From Paralvinella palmiformis (lineage: Eukaryota; Annelida; Polychaeta; Terebellida; Alvinellidae), in the NCBI GenBank assembly GCA_025642065.1, contig JAODUP010000308.1, positions 1-64,000 on the forward strand: 64,000 nt of DNA, read 5' to 3'. Positions 1-14,221 of this stretch are shown piece after piece (within the stretch, counting starts at the first letter, position 1; every line of letters begins with the position of its first letter). A model generated the notes under the pieces. The model did no database searches, was not told the DNA's origin, and worked only from the letters and a program-made list of their open reading frames with translations. The position numbers and the translations under genes are program-made.

Positions 1-304
1 CAGGGTATTATGGACTAGGCAACGCTATATTGTGAAGACTGGGAGAGTGAATTAGGCGATAATAAAGGTTATTGTTGAAAAGTCAAATCACCATATGGTA
101 GCCAGACATGTTAAGTCTCCCGGTTTCGTCGGGAGCTTCCCGGCTTTGACTTAAATATCCCGGTCTCCCGGCACTCTGCACGCTCTTCTTTCATGCAAAA
201 GCAACATGGATGAACCGTGCTCTGCATTTCAGCCGATCTGCTGAAACCAGCAAAGTCTGCAACATGGAACTATGTGAAAGACCACCAGTGATAGCGATGT
301 GTAG

Positions 305-490
305 ACTCCCCTCCCATTTTACGTTTAAAAGCCAGATTTTTTAGACCCCCCCCAGCTATACGTACAAAGCCAAATTTTCTGAGAGCCCCCTACGATTTAC
401 TTGTAAAAGCCCTATTTTCTGATGACCTCCCAGATTTACGTATAAAAGCCGGATTTTCTGAGACCCCCCACGATTTACGCATAAATCTAT
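305..490. repeat. 39-bp minisatellite, about 4.5 copies
   Basis: The motif ACGTNTAAAAGCC-ATTTTCTGAGACCCCC recurs with starts near 321, 360, 399, 438 and 477, a steady 39-bp period. Copies differ by substitutions. The DNA is non-coding. Confidence 0.75.
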
Positions 491-863
491 TGTTTTGGCA
501 TTTCTGAAACTTAACACGTATGCTGGTAGCTATGTGGGATACGTCTACGTTGTTGTCAGTTCTCGTTTAAATTTTTATAATACATAACATAATGTATATC
601 GCAGTTGTTGGACGAATAGTTGGCTATTTTCAATGAAACTTCATTCACGTAGCTCTGACCAAGCCGCGATATATACGTAACCGCGGTATGTCACACTTCA
701 TCCAACAATGCAGCCGTGCCATCTGGCGATTAGTTTGGTCACTAATAAAAAACTTCCATTCATGATATTGCTTGCTGTACGTTCGTTGAGAGTTTGAATG
801 TTGTAAGAATGCTAACGTCAACCAGGAAAATAATATCATTCTATTACAACTACTATATACTAG

Positions 864-1620
864 CAGTGTTGGAAATAATAGAGCCGGCCCGGGTGCCCGG
901 GACCGACACTTGTGCATCTGTCTGTTTGCCGGCCCGGTGGTCCTGCTGATAGTCAACAAATATAATGGTTAAAATAATAAGAAACAATAATGTATTCAAT
1001 GAACAAACCCATATTTTTATTTGTCATTTTCAACATGTCCACCCCGCCCCCCCAAATGAACTGGGGTCTCATCATGCGTCCTCGGAAGTAGTTGTTTATG
1101 TTTTACACATGCTCTTGTTGACATCTGAAGCATTGGTACGACGGTGGTGATTGGCCAAATATCAACAGAATCTCCCCTTTTAACCAACCAGCAATCTGAT
1201 AGTTACCTGGGAAATTTAAATCTCACACTTTGGCACATCGTTAGTTGGGGGTTGAACCCCCACCCAAATTTTTTTATATATTTTATGTTGAAGTAAAGAT
1301 GGATGTTTAATAACTAAATCATTAGTTGCTTTAGATTTCACATGGTGAAAATAAGCTTAGGGCCATTTTTTTTCTTGACCTCACCACACCTAAATTAAAG
1401 TACATTTGTAAACCCATTGACAATTATTCAACCCATCATGCATAAATGATCAACTATTATGCCCTCCTTGCCCCTGTACTAGTATGGTTAGCCTATACAT
1501 TGCTCCCAACTGTTTTCGTGCACGTCCAGATTACTTTGCGGTTTCTGGACTGCTATTCTCTTAAATTGCAGTACCTGGGCCGGGAACTTTTCATCAGGGC
1601 TGACAACTTTTCCAACACTG
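864..1620. mobile_element. Candidate non-autonomous DNA transposon with CAGTGTTGGAAA ends
   Basis: CAGTGTTGGAAA starts at 864 and its inverse complement (TTTCCAACACTG) ends at 1620. Both ends also carry CCGG-rich sequence just inside. No transposase is recognisable and I could not see a clean target duplication. The CAGTG terminus is hAT-like (inferred). Confidence 0.45.
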
Positions 1621-2531
1621 CCATATAGGTGTTAATTAAGAGATCTATTATTTATATATACACTATGTGGAAAAATACTTAAATTGGAATATACTAGATT
1701 ATTATCTAATAAATCTAAAATCGAATTAATGGTAATTAGCGTGTGTGTGTTTTGTAACTCATCGAACAAAACCAGTCACAATATGACAATGACACTTTAT
1801 ACAAGCAATAAATTTTGTACAAAATAATTTTCAAATCACACCTCGCCATACATCATGCTATAAAACACCGTAAAATCACCAGAAAACATTCATTATTATT
1901 ATTATATTGTGCGTCGTCAGAATCACTTACCCGACAAACTGACTTGATATTAAGGTCACAATACCCTGGATAATGAGTTACTTACATTTGTGGACTACTT
2001 CATCATATACAGTTCTACACCAGGTACTCCATATACAAGTACTCCATATCATACAAGTACTCTATTACATAATTTGTCACATATAACAATGATAAAGGCA
2101 TTAGCAGTAGTATTAAACACGATAATAACATTACAATTATAAATATTGTTATAAATATATCACAGAAGAGAATGACTATATAATATGAGATTAGTAGTAT
2201 AATTATTACAGACTGACATACCCTGGTTGGGGGGAGCATGGTACCCACTCACCCAGCAAAAATCTGCCTACCTTTAGGTAGGGGATCAGGAATTGGCATG
2301 CATCAGGTGTGAGGCTTCTGGACTATGCCAGCTTTTGTTAAATAAAGGCTTATTTTGTACAAGATATACAACTTAGTAGAAGCTACACAGAGAAATACAG
2401 AGAAAATGACCACATTAAGTGCCTATTAAAGTTTATATACAAAATTTAAAGTAAAATATCTTAATTTACTTAAATCGTGCAATATTAAAAACATGATTAC
2501 TGGCTGGTCATTAAAATGTATAATATCTGCC

Positions 2532-2533
<2 letters not shown>

Positions 2534-2580
<47 letters not shown>
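2534..2580. repeat. (CA)n microsatellite
   Basis: An uninterrupted 47-bp CA array in the 3' flank. It produces a spurious Cys-Val ORF on the minus strand. Confidence 0.95.
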
Positions 2581-2582
<2 letters not shown>

Positions 2583-3477
2583 AAAACAATTGTCATGAAA
2601 TGATTAAAAAATATCATTATTTAGGAACAAAATTTGAGACAACATTATACTATAAGCTAATAATATAATTATTCTATGTAAATAACAACAGCAATAATAA
2701 TAGGTTATTCTATAAAAAAATCTACATTCATTGATATTATTTTTACAATAAAATCTGTAATCTCTAACTAGAGTACAAGTTATTGTCAGAACTACCTCTT
2801 GAAACAGATCATTTTTATATAACATCAACAAAATTACTCCCTCCAATTGACTAGCCATAACCTATGGACCATCAACTTGTAGCTAGTGTGGTTCCCTAAC
2901 ACAGCTGTCCTTTACTATTTTTGTAGACTACATGGATGTTACCCATCAACACCCAGAGAAGCATAGTGTTCCACAAATATTGTCTACCACTAATGACACA
3001 CAGTTAGCTATGGCAGAGCGGAGAGTGGCTTATGTTGGGGGTTGGGATATGTGGGGGTACGTCATGTGGTGGGATGAGACAATTGGTGGTGTGAGTGATG
3101 TAGTGGGGTAAGACATGTGGAGGAGGGAGAGATGCAGAAACTGAGAGGCGCTATTCAAGCACCGAATAATAAGACTGGAACTTGAACCCTGGTTACAAAG
3201 AAAGAATCTATCAATTTTATCACCTCAGCTATGTAATCTCCATTATAGTAGGGACAGAATTTCATATATTACAAAACACAATTCTAAATAGCAACATTCC
3301 TTGGAGGATGTGGGGCGTAAGGCAATTCAACCACTACGGGGCCCCAGAAACACAAAAATGAATAATATTTACTGAGGCATATGATCTCGTGCTGGACCCA
3401 CTGCACAACCACAAACGTGAAGCCTATTGCCATACACTCAGTGTACCAGTATACTATACTTAAGGGCTCTGCCTGGC

Positions 3478-3514
<37 letters not shown>

Positions 3515-3724
3515 CACAGTCCAATAACGTTTGCACAAAATGTATGACCATATTTAAAATAATGTTGCATTAAAATAATGTTGATAACAATGACATATTA
3601 TTAAGATAACATCTAGTGGAAACATTACACTCCACTCATCACAAAAGAAGAAATTCTTCATAAGCCACTGCAGCAATGATGATGATGATGATGATGATGA
3701 TAGCCTATCTGTACGATGATGTGT

Positions 3725-3906
3725 CTAATCTCGAGGATGTAGTTCTCTAGCTATTAATCCATCTCCACGTTTCTTGTCGAGCCACTGACTACACGGGAAC
3801 ATCCATGTCCTGTTACTTGCCATGTTAATGACCTCGATCTTGTCCAAGAACCATCCCGCTCCGAAGCCGCTGTTATCGTGTTCAACATGAACCTTTGTCA
3901 GATCAC
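3725..3906 (-). CDS. LOXHD1: Exon 43: PLAT 17, second half and stop
   Basis: Residues 2413-2472 plus TAG, phase 1 in. It codes [56 protein letters not shown], then PRD and the stop at 3725-3727. The protein ends directly at the end of the last PLAT domain, with no extra C-terminal tail. Confidence 0.95.
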
Positions 3907-6900
3907 CTAAAATTACCCCAATGTAAACATATATATTACAGTTAATCGGTATAATCAGGTAATACGTATATTACCTGAAATTTTCAAGTAGTACGGCTAT
4001 TGCTAACTGAGATTTAATACACATTAATAATAATAATAATATGTGACATTTATATAGCGCCCTATTCAGCTAGAAGCTGCTCTAAGGCGCTTTACAAGAT
4101 TATTATCCCCAACTCAGACCTGTTTCGACCCAGCACACATCTCAACTCCCAAGGGAGCCTACAATGCATGCAGCCATTATAGGCGCAAAGCATTACTCAA
4201 ACACATAGCCAACGCATCCTGTAAGGTACTAATTTCAAATGTCAGGTACTAATTTCAAATGTCAAAATACTAATTGCAGCACACAGAACCTCGAACCCAC
4301 GACCATTTGGCTACGAGTCCTATGCTCTAACTAACTGTGCTATCACGGCTCCTGAACATTTCAGATAATGTACATATTACCTGATTACACAGATTATCTG
4401 TAACCTCTATAGGTTTCTGCTTATTGTTATTGTTGTTTACAGTTAACTCCAGATTTCCGCGTGAATAAAATTAAACTGAAGCTGCAAATTATAAAAAATA
4501 AGTCGTAACCAATGATTGTCCAAACTTTTTGCCAGTTATAGCTGAATCAATGAGTAAGTACAGGTAATACCAGCACCTGGTTGATGGGGGATAGAGACAA
4601 AGAGTTTTGGACATCTAGTTCAGTGCTATACCTATGAGGACAGTCAGTCGAGTTGTTTAGCCTCAACACTGGTCATGCTTGGGACATTGAAGGCCGGGGC
4701 GCGTCTAACTAGGGAAACATACCACACAAACACGGGTATGGGCTGGATTCTGACCCACGATCTGGATGTTTGTGGCACAGTACTCTCTAGCCACTGTGCC
4801 ATCAAAACACACAGATTATATCAATGGGCTACCACTTAAGTGACATTAAATACGTCAAATGTCAGTAAAATTACTCTAATGCAAAGTATGCTACAGTAAT
4901 CGTGTGTGGCAAATCGGCCCAAACATCGCTAGTGAATGGGTCAGTGAAATTTTGTGTTCGCTGGTGAATGAACCTGGCAGAGGAAAGGTTTCCACGGTGA
5001 ATGCCTCCGTAACCTACTACCACATCAACACCTCCACTAAAAAGAGTTCAAAAGATGGCTGCATGCATGGAGTATGTCATTACTGGAAATTCTTTTGATG
5101 TTGACTGGTCATAGCTAATTAATAAACCCTGATAGACAGAACATTGGATATGGAGAAAGAACGCAGTCAACATTACTGATTCTAAGAGATCCTTGAAGCA
5201 GAAGAATCACATACTGATTTAAAATTTTTAAATCTCCCAAAGTTATTATATTTTTCAATAAATTAATCATACACTATTATGATAAAGATAAATTTGAATA
5301 AATATAATTATTATTATTACGACATACATACACACGCACACACACACACACACACACACACTAGTTTACTCACCCAGATCAACAGCCTCAATCTGGAACT
5401 TGTCTACTTGACCTCTCTCAAATAGGTTACGCATCTGTTGCTGGAGAGGTCGTTTGCCTGTGTCACCATGGGTACCATACAGGGTAATGTATACATTAGC
5501 ATCGGTACCAGCACTGCGTATGTCACCTGTGTGTACAATAACCTCGTACTTCACTGTGCCAAGATCTGAATAACAAATAAGAAACATTGTTATATAACAC
5601 ATTTATAACAAATGGTATAAGGACATCAGACCATACTATTTTCTTGATGTTCCATTAGAAAATCAATTCCTAGATGACACTCTCACACTCAAATAAAAAC
5701 AATTCACACATAATTTTTGATATTACTGCACCATCTAGGTGAGTGAATGAATGAATTAGTGAGTGAGTGAATGAGTGAGTGAGCGAGTCAGTTATCTCTT
5801 TAGCCTTAGTACTGGTCACACCTGAGACATATGGCTGAGGGTCAACGGGTTACTCATGGAAGCATCACACAGATATGATTCAGATTCGAACCTTGATCAC
5901 AAGGTTTACAATGCTAAAACCAGCGCACTACTGGAGTGGCCACTATATCCCATCTTAGAATTTGTGACAAAGATAAACAACTTACATTTTAGTCAAAAAC
6001 TTTAATAACAAGCTATTACTAATAATATATGAAAATGGATGGCAAATAGTGAAAGAAATCAGAACCTTTCCATCTGTTTTCATTTATTTATCTCACCTGT
6101 GTGCCCCACTCTTTGTATGGTAAATATTAATAACTGTTGTAATGTGAATCCTTCCAGTGTATGTGTGTGTGTGTGTAAATGTTGCTGTTTTACAGCTACT
6201 TTTGTGCACAATGTAGGTTAAATGGGCTGAGCAACCTCCAAAGGTAATGAGGTGAAGCGAAAGATAAAATACCCTTCTGACATAGCCTAGTCTGGGTTTG
6301 AATCCAGGTGCTATAGATCTGTGGCCAACTGTACTACTAGTTAGGCCACGGACACGTAAGCACCCCATGTGTGTGTGTGTATTCATGTGTGTACATGTGT
6401 GTTTATTTATCGAAGCAACATCTTCAGTTGGTTAGCTGATTGGTTTGTTTAAACTCAGCATGGGTCACATCATGGCTAAGGAGTCTCACCCTCAGCCATG
6501 ATGTCCAAATGCTTTTGATTAATTGTAGGTTAAGTCAGATGTTCATATACACAGACAGTGATTATTTAGGGCACTGAGTAAATCTCACCCACACTGAAAA
6601 ATTGTACCAATAAATAGTTAGAACCTGAGCCAATCTAATCCTTTAACAACTTAATGTACCATTAAACCAGCAAATGCCAATAACAACATATTAGATGTGA
6701 ACAAAAATCGTTTAAATATGTTAAAAGGCACAAAAAATATTGGCAGATGAATAAATGAGAGCATATATATATATAATACGGTTACTTATAATTATGACGT
6801 AGTCTAGATAATGAACTTGGTATAATTGCGATTTTGGTTCACGGCAGAAATTGATTATAGCAGAATTAAATGACAACAAAGTTAAAATGATGATGTTACA

Positions 6901-8830
6901 CTTTTGTTTTCTGTGAAATGTTTTACGAATATGGAAATCAATATCGTAGAATTCGATGTGAATGAACACAAACATAAAATTATTAGTTGTCCGACAGGTG
7001 TGTATTCTGAATATTTGATACTACGGATTCCAGGTCAGCCAGTCAGTAAAGCTTTGGGGTCGAGCCGAGATGTGCCAAGACAAGTCAAACTGGGATTCCG
7101 GATTAGATAGTTTGGCCTGTCAGGGACACCATTAGGCAACTCCATCTAAGACAGCTAAGGCCAAATCAGTAAACAACTAAATATAGTTCTAGTTTTATTC
7201 AACTTGTTTACATATGTTAACTCCACCTTGGCCGGTCCCAAGCCCGGATGAGAAAGGAGTAGGGTTGAGCTTGGGGGAAGTACCCCCACATCGTTAAAAA
7301 AATACTCGCTACAGAAACGTTGAAAACAGAAAGTACAAAGAACTCTAGCTTGGAAGAGGAAGGGTCTTCATCACGAGGACCTATGATGCCATGTGGTGAA
7401 AGCCGTAAGAACATGGAAGCCACAGGGCTCAGAACACCTTCACATATGTTGAATATTCAGAATAATTAACCACTGCTGTTCTCATGGAATATGTAGGTGA
7501 GCCTTGGCTTATTAGACACATTGCAATGGATGTACAAAGTGCACATCCAGGGAAGCATACTATGTTTCTATCTAATGATATATTTCATTATTTTAAAATG
7601 ATTTATAAATGTAGTATACCAGAAAACAACAAAAAAGAAATTATAAATAGCCATAAAAATAGTTATAAAATAAGTTTACAATAGTTCATAAGGGTTATAG
7701 TATTAATTAAATATAATTATTATTAGTATTAGTAGTATAAATTAACAGGTCCACTGGAGTAATTACATTGATTATATTTAGTTAACATAATTATATTATA
7801 ATTATTTTCCTGTTTGAATTCAAATGTCAAACTAATAATTTGGTTTAGGAATAATATTAATTAACTAGTATAACAGTTATGCGTTACCATAGTAACTGAC
7901 CAAATCAAAATAATACAATAACAAGCAAGGATAATGCTATATAGCAACAAAGACTCGTACTGTAATACAATAACAAAAAAGATACATAATATCAAAACAA
8001 CAAACACAACACAATGCAGAAAAGATGATGATGATTGATGGTTTACGGCCACTTTTGTGCACAAGGTAGGCTAAATGGGCCGAACGACTTCCAAAGGTAA
8101 TGAGACGAAAGTGAAAGACGAAACAACCTTCAGATATGCCCATGCTGGGATTCAAACACGGGTGGTAGTGATCCGTGGTCCAGCACGCTACCACTAGACC
8201 ACGGAGGCACCACAATGCCAAAAGAACATACACAAATGGTAACATAACAACAAACATGCATAATACCAAATATACCAAAAGTGATTTACATTTGGTTATT
8301 TAATGAAAGACCACATTGTTGACCCCCTCACCATTCTTCCCATACTTCTGCATTCCTTATGGTATTAATTTGTGGTTAATGTGCAAGTTCAAGAAAAGTC
8401 CCAAAGAATGCAGGAAGGTCACCACAAATAGAATATTATTCCAGAAAAAGTCATGACATGATATGAATTATAATTTTGGTAAAGTCAAAACCATATTGAA
8501 ATTTTAAATAAATCTTACTTTCTTCATAGAACAACTGAACAGATTTGGTAGGCTAAGGGAGGAAAATGCTCATATAAACTCAAGTAAACAAGTATGTGAG
8601 TATTTGAAACAGGAACATGTCATAACAATTGCAATATTCATTTTTGTCATATTTGAGATGACCCCTTGGACTGAGTACAATGGCATCAATCATAGAAGTT
8701 ATACTTACTCTCTTCTGTCATATCATAATATAGGAAAAAAAGAGATAAATGTGTTAATTATAAAGCACACCGGATATTAATGAAAAACTTGTACAATAAG
8801 GACCTATATTATGATTAAGTCATACAAGAG

Positions 8831-8904
<74 letters not shown>

Positions 8905-10839
8905 CCCATTCACACATAATGTACATTTACATTGCAAACATTCTGTGTAGAATCAGTCACTGTAAAAACCAATTAGATTATCACATCACAGATTTTATAT
9001 TCTCGAATATTTGTTGATACTGAGTATTTTAAGAATAAATACACATTTTAGTTGTCTTAAACAGGGTTCACACAAACCACCAACAATTAAATTCAAAGGT
9101 TTTCAAATGTTTTCTTGTAATAAAAGGGTATATATTTCAGCTACAGTATGTATATCATTTATCAGTACATTTGTTTACACGACCAGTTTATCATGTCATA
9201 TATTTTATCTACAGGTAATCACCCAATCATTAAAAAGATTAATTACACAACAAATCAAGGAACTCATTGCAAGCAACAAAGCCTACCATTTTCCAAAAAT
9301 GTTAAACAGGATTTGAATGTGTGTTAGAGAAGCCAATGTTTAAAAAAAGGTTTTAATGTATCCTTGTGCAAATGTTTAACTAAGAATAATTTATAACCCG
9401 ACCCATCCATTTAGTCATACAACATATTCAAATTACATACTTCAAATATTAACTCATGAATGTCATGTATATATGTTACAATGTTCTTTTATTCCCTTAT
9501 TTTATCATTTACTTGTAACCTGACATACAAGTTCTCTGGAATTTCGTCTCATTGTTGGTTAATAAACTGAATCAAATTAAGGATCTATAAACATACGTAT
9601 ATATTGGATACTTGAAATAACAGTGTTGGTGTAGTGTCATGCACAGGGGCGTTATTATTGCAGTTTTGTTGATACACAAATATCGGGAATACTGAATCCA
9701 ATTCACGTAGTGTAGGCGTGGGACCTGCGTCTCAGGCCCCGACATATTATAGCATTCATTTCATGTGCGACAAACTGAATGAGTGAGTGGAATGTATCTC
9801 ACAAAAATAACCAATCTATGAATTAATACAGAAACTGAACTTGATAATATGGAAGATTTTTTATACGCAATTGCATATTTGCGTAATGGGATAATAATAA
9901 TGTCTGAAAATGCCCATGCATTGCATACTAGATATAAATCTTTCTTCTGAATCACTGTTTTAGAATAAAATTTGAGTTTTAGGCATAACATTACTAAACT
10001 GTTTGTGGTGTAACCAGCATGCCGCAAAATCTGGAAGCATGCTTTGCGCCTATGCTTTCGTTGAGGGCTTTACTTTTGATGTGACTATCCAAATTAAACC
10101 ATCCCGCCATTGCTGACATTTATAAATTTCACATAATATTTGTATTGTACCAGGCGATTACTGCCAGTTGAATCATGGCACACCCACTCCTTGTATTCAA
10201 TGTTTTGTAGCCATTCCTCTCTAAATTTGCACTTTCCCTTTATTGCAGGCATCGTTTATCACATAACTCTCTAAGGTTTACTGAACTTGTGTTTCATGCA
10301 AAATGGCGGATGACCTGTAACATAGCAATGATACAATATTTTTCCTCATTACATCTTTTTACACCCCGTAAAAAACCCAAATTTAAATCAATTTCCCACC
10401 TCTTGAACTATCACCTAGTTTATCTAGTCACCACGCCACCTAGCGGATACTTGAAAAATATCCAATAGTTTTCTGAATACACCCGAAATGAAAACGAAAT
10501 TACTTCAGCAAATTATACAATTAAGTTCGATATACAAATGGACACACAGGTTTATCACAAGAATTCAAGAACAACAAGCTACTTTTTCAAGAGTTTTCAA
10601 GGGTTTATGTCTGAAAATGGACAATATTCAAGGGTTTTTGGGTACCCTTGAACACAATTTCCAAATTCAAGGGTTTTAAAGGGTTTTTCTGGGATATGTG
10701 CGAACCCTGATGTCAAAGTAATTTTAGAGATTATGTAGGAGTTACTTGTATCTATTATTATTCTTATCTTACAGTTAAAGAAAAACATTCATGTCAGATA
10801 TACAACTAACCTGTCTGTCTGCATGTATCTATGTATAGG

Positions 10840-10878
<39 letters not shown>

Positions 10879-12954
10879 ACTATCATAGAATGTGTTTAGC
10901 CTTTAACATGTCTATGCCCATATAACAACATTCATTAGTGAATTAAATTAACCTACTTTTAATGCTTGAGAGATGACTTTCTTCGACTGACTTCAGAGTC
11001 AAAACCTTTGCCCTCTTCTTCGATATTCGAGAAGTGATCTCAATCCATGACTTACATGGGAATATATATCTGAAAATAAAACATACTATTTATTACTAAA
11101 AGAACCATGGCATATAGTGCACATGTAAAACTAATTTTCACATAATATTGCTGAGTGAAATCAAATTAGCCACTGACCCATATTGGAATTTATGAGATTG
11201 TGTCTATAGCAAATGTGCTTTGAGATTTTGTAAAAAGAAGAAAAAAAACTCACATGATGTAATCAGTTGTAAAACTATTGATAGCTTTCAGGAGAATTGT
11301 AAAAAGATCACTTTTTAAAGAAGTTTACAATAATTAAAATGTTTACCTGTCTCCTGTGCTCTGGTTGGTTACAGCTACTTCATGGCAGTGCCACATCGAA
11401 GCCTTGGCGTTCTCCTGTTCAGTGATTGGTCGATCCTCTCTCTGTACGGCACCAATTATACAGCGTTCTAGCAAACCTAAATTCTTCGTTATCAGTGTGA
11501 AGGAATCTTTTTGACCCCTGAAAAATTTAACAAAAACAATTAGGTAAACTAACCAGTAACATGGAGTAACCATGGTACAGTATTGACATCATAACATGTA
11601 TTATCCAAACCTGTAATATTAACATAAATACAGATAATGAAACAATCTCTGGATTGTATGTCATCTATTTTGCTTGGATACCATTCTCTGGGGTATGTTT
11701 ATTGTTATTTGTACTCTCAAACAGCATGACAGAAATTGGAATATGCTGTTAAATGTCACTGATAGCAACAATAATAATAATATTAATAATTAATAATAAT
11801 AATAATATTAATGCATTTTAGCCCATTAACAATAGAGCATAAAATCTAGAAAGGAAACATCATGATGACTTAATTCAACATCATGTTTAAGTTGATCATA
11901 TGATATATATCAATCTTGATTTTTCTGCAAAAGATTATTGGATTAGCAGAAATCAGAATAAAACAAATACCATCTAACAAGAAGAAATATAATTTGTATT
12001 ACTATTTAGTATTTGTTTTAAACCGGATGTCATAAATTATTTCTGGATCTTTTTACCACTCAATAAAACTAGTGAAGGTTGATTTGTGTATTGACATAGT
12101 TTCATGAGGCGTTAAATTTGGGTAACATAACTCAAAAGGAGCCAAATATAACTGCTTTTGGAGGGGGAGGGCACTTTTATGTACACAAGAGGCTAAATCA
12201 GGGCCAGAAATCTCGGTACCCAGGTATGCAAATCCAACAAAAAATGGCAAAATTTAAATGTATGTACGTGATTTTATAAATCTATATGCTACTGCGTATG
12301 GGACAAAATGGATGCATGAAATTCTGGATTCAATCGTCTGAAAGGCTTTCCCAAGAAAAATAGGTAAGAAGGTGAGAGGGGTGTCCAAAACATATGTATA
12401 CCGCAATATCGCATACTCATGCCACGTATGTGGAATCTCTGCTTTAAGGCGTAGCTGGCACTCACAGCCAGCTTTGAATTGTGTATTATAAGTATAGGAA
12501 AGCAGCAGAAAAAAAATGATTATTTTAATTGGTTTGCTCATCAGGCATGCACACACACATATTTGGCGAAATTTCATCTGAAAAAGGGCACTTGCCAGAG
12601 TGGGCAAGTGATCGGCGATCAGCAATAGCCCAGCATGAAAATATATAATTGTCCCGGGCGTCCGGGCAACCGATTTTACCAGCGCCGGGCTAAATGGACC
12701 AAGCAACATCCAAACGCAATGAGGGAAAAGGAAAGATGAAACACCCTTTTGACATAGCCCCATCAGGGTTTGAAACCAGGTGCTACAGATCTGTGGCCAA
12801 CTGCAGTACCAGTTATGGTTAATAGAGGCACTCCCGATATCTACTGTAAGCATAACAATAGACATGATCTGATAGTGTAATTTTTAACATGGACCATAAG
12901 TTAGTACCACCAACAAATCACTTGGGAGAATACTGTTTTTATGCTCCCATTTGT

Positions 12955-12986
<32 letters not shown>

Positions 12987-14179
12987 ACATACACACACAC
13001 ACACACACACACATGATACATGGTTCCCACAACCAATTAAATATTTTCCAAGGACGCTTCCAGGACTTTTCTAGGACAAAATTGCCATTTTCCAGGACAA
13101 AGTATACAAGATTTAAAGGTAATAAATTCAGATATGTGCAAAAAACATTATATTTATGATAGATTATTGACATTTTTATGATACAGCCTCCTCCTCACCC
13201 GTTGTAGCTGTTCTGATCCATCCATTTTTATTTAAATTGTAACTAATATTGGATATCAAGACCATATTCTGGTACTCTTTTTCTTCTACAATTGAAGTTT
13301 TCTTCTACAGGTATAATATTTATTCATGGGCTTTTTTGCTCTAAGTGGATTTTTTCACAGGCAATATTTTTTCCAGGACATTTCCAGGACCTGGAAAATG
13401 AATGTTATTTTCCAGGTTTTCCAGAATGCATGGGAACCCTGATGACATCAATAATATTAATATTAACAATAATAATAATGTATATTTAATAAAATACCCT
13501 TTTGCGCAGGAGTCATTCAAAGGCTCTGTATAATGGGAAAACAGATGGTCAGATGATCTTTGCTCACCTTCCAATATAAGACAGCCATGATATTTTTGTA
13601 CTGTACTGGAGCATATATTACTGATTGTTTATCTGGATCAGACACTCATCTACAGCTCTATATTGTGCATATTATTTGAGTAGTATTGACTTTATACTGT
13701 AATGTTCTCAGTGGCTGAAGTGATCTCCCTCACTGACAGAGATCTGAAATACGCCGACTCTCACTGTGTTTGAAGTCTTTCAAGAGTTAGATACATAAAA
13801 AATGAGAAGACAATGGCATTTAAATGGGATCAACCACATGTAATGAACACATCTCAGTGAGTTGAGATTTTCAAATCTGAGCTGAAAAGTTGAAGATTGA
13901 ATACACCTTTCTAAACAGTCTCAAAATGGAAGTGAATAAGAGGTAATGAGCAAGAGTGAAAGATGAAACACCCTTCAGCCATGCCTAAGCCATGATTTGA
14001 ATTCAGTGGTTGTGATCTGTCGTGGCTATTCTCCATGGAAACAAGTAGTTGTGAGCTAAATTTGAAGCATTTGGAATGCCCAATTTAGTACTTAAATGAC
14101 AACAAGGTGAACCATTGCATCTGGGAATAATTAAAAGAAAATCTGAATACTTCAAAATTGTAGTAAACAGGCATTGCTG

Positions 14180-14221
<42 letters not shown>

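Larger units (their letters stand above)
1..3724. other. 3' flank of the gene
   Basis: No convincing gene. It holds a minisatellite (305-487), an inverted-repeat element (864-1620), a short triplet of ~20-bp repeats near 2019-2065, a (CA)n array (2534-2580), a (TA)n array (3478-3506) and (GAT)n at 3678-3702. No AATAAA or ATTAAA signal was seen on the minus strand in the ~600 nt after the stop, so the 3' UTR end is not placed. Confidence 0.6.

Noticed and set aside
7937..8278. Repeated short ORFs containing TTDHYHPC
   Set aside because: The same peptide arises from each SINE copy (also near 16395-16622 and 43704-43889); these are repeat translations.
12254..12865. 203-codon minus-strand ORF, the longest frame outside PLAT exons
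   Set aside because: It runs through a decayed SINE (12690-12830) and CCGGG-rich repeat sequence and has no domain or codon pattern of a real gene.
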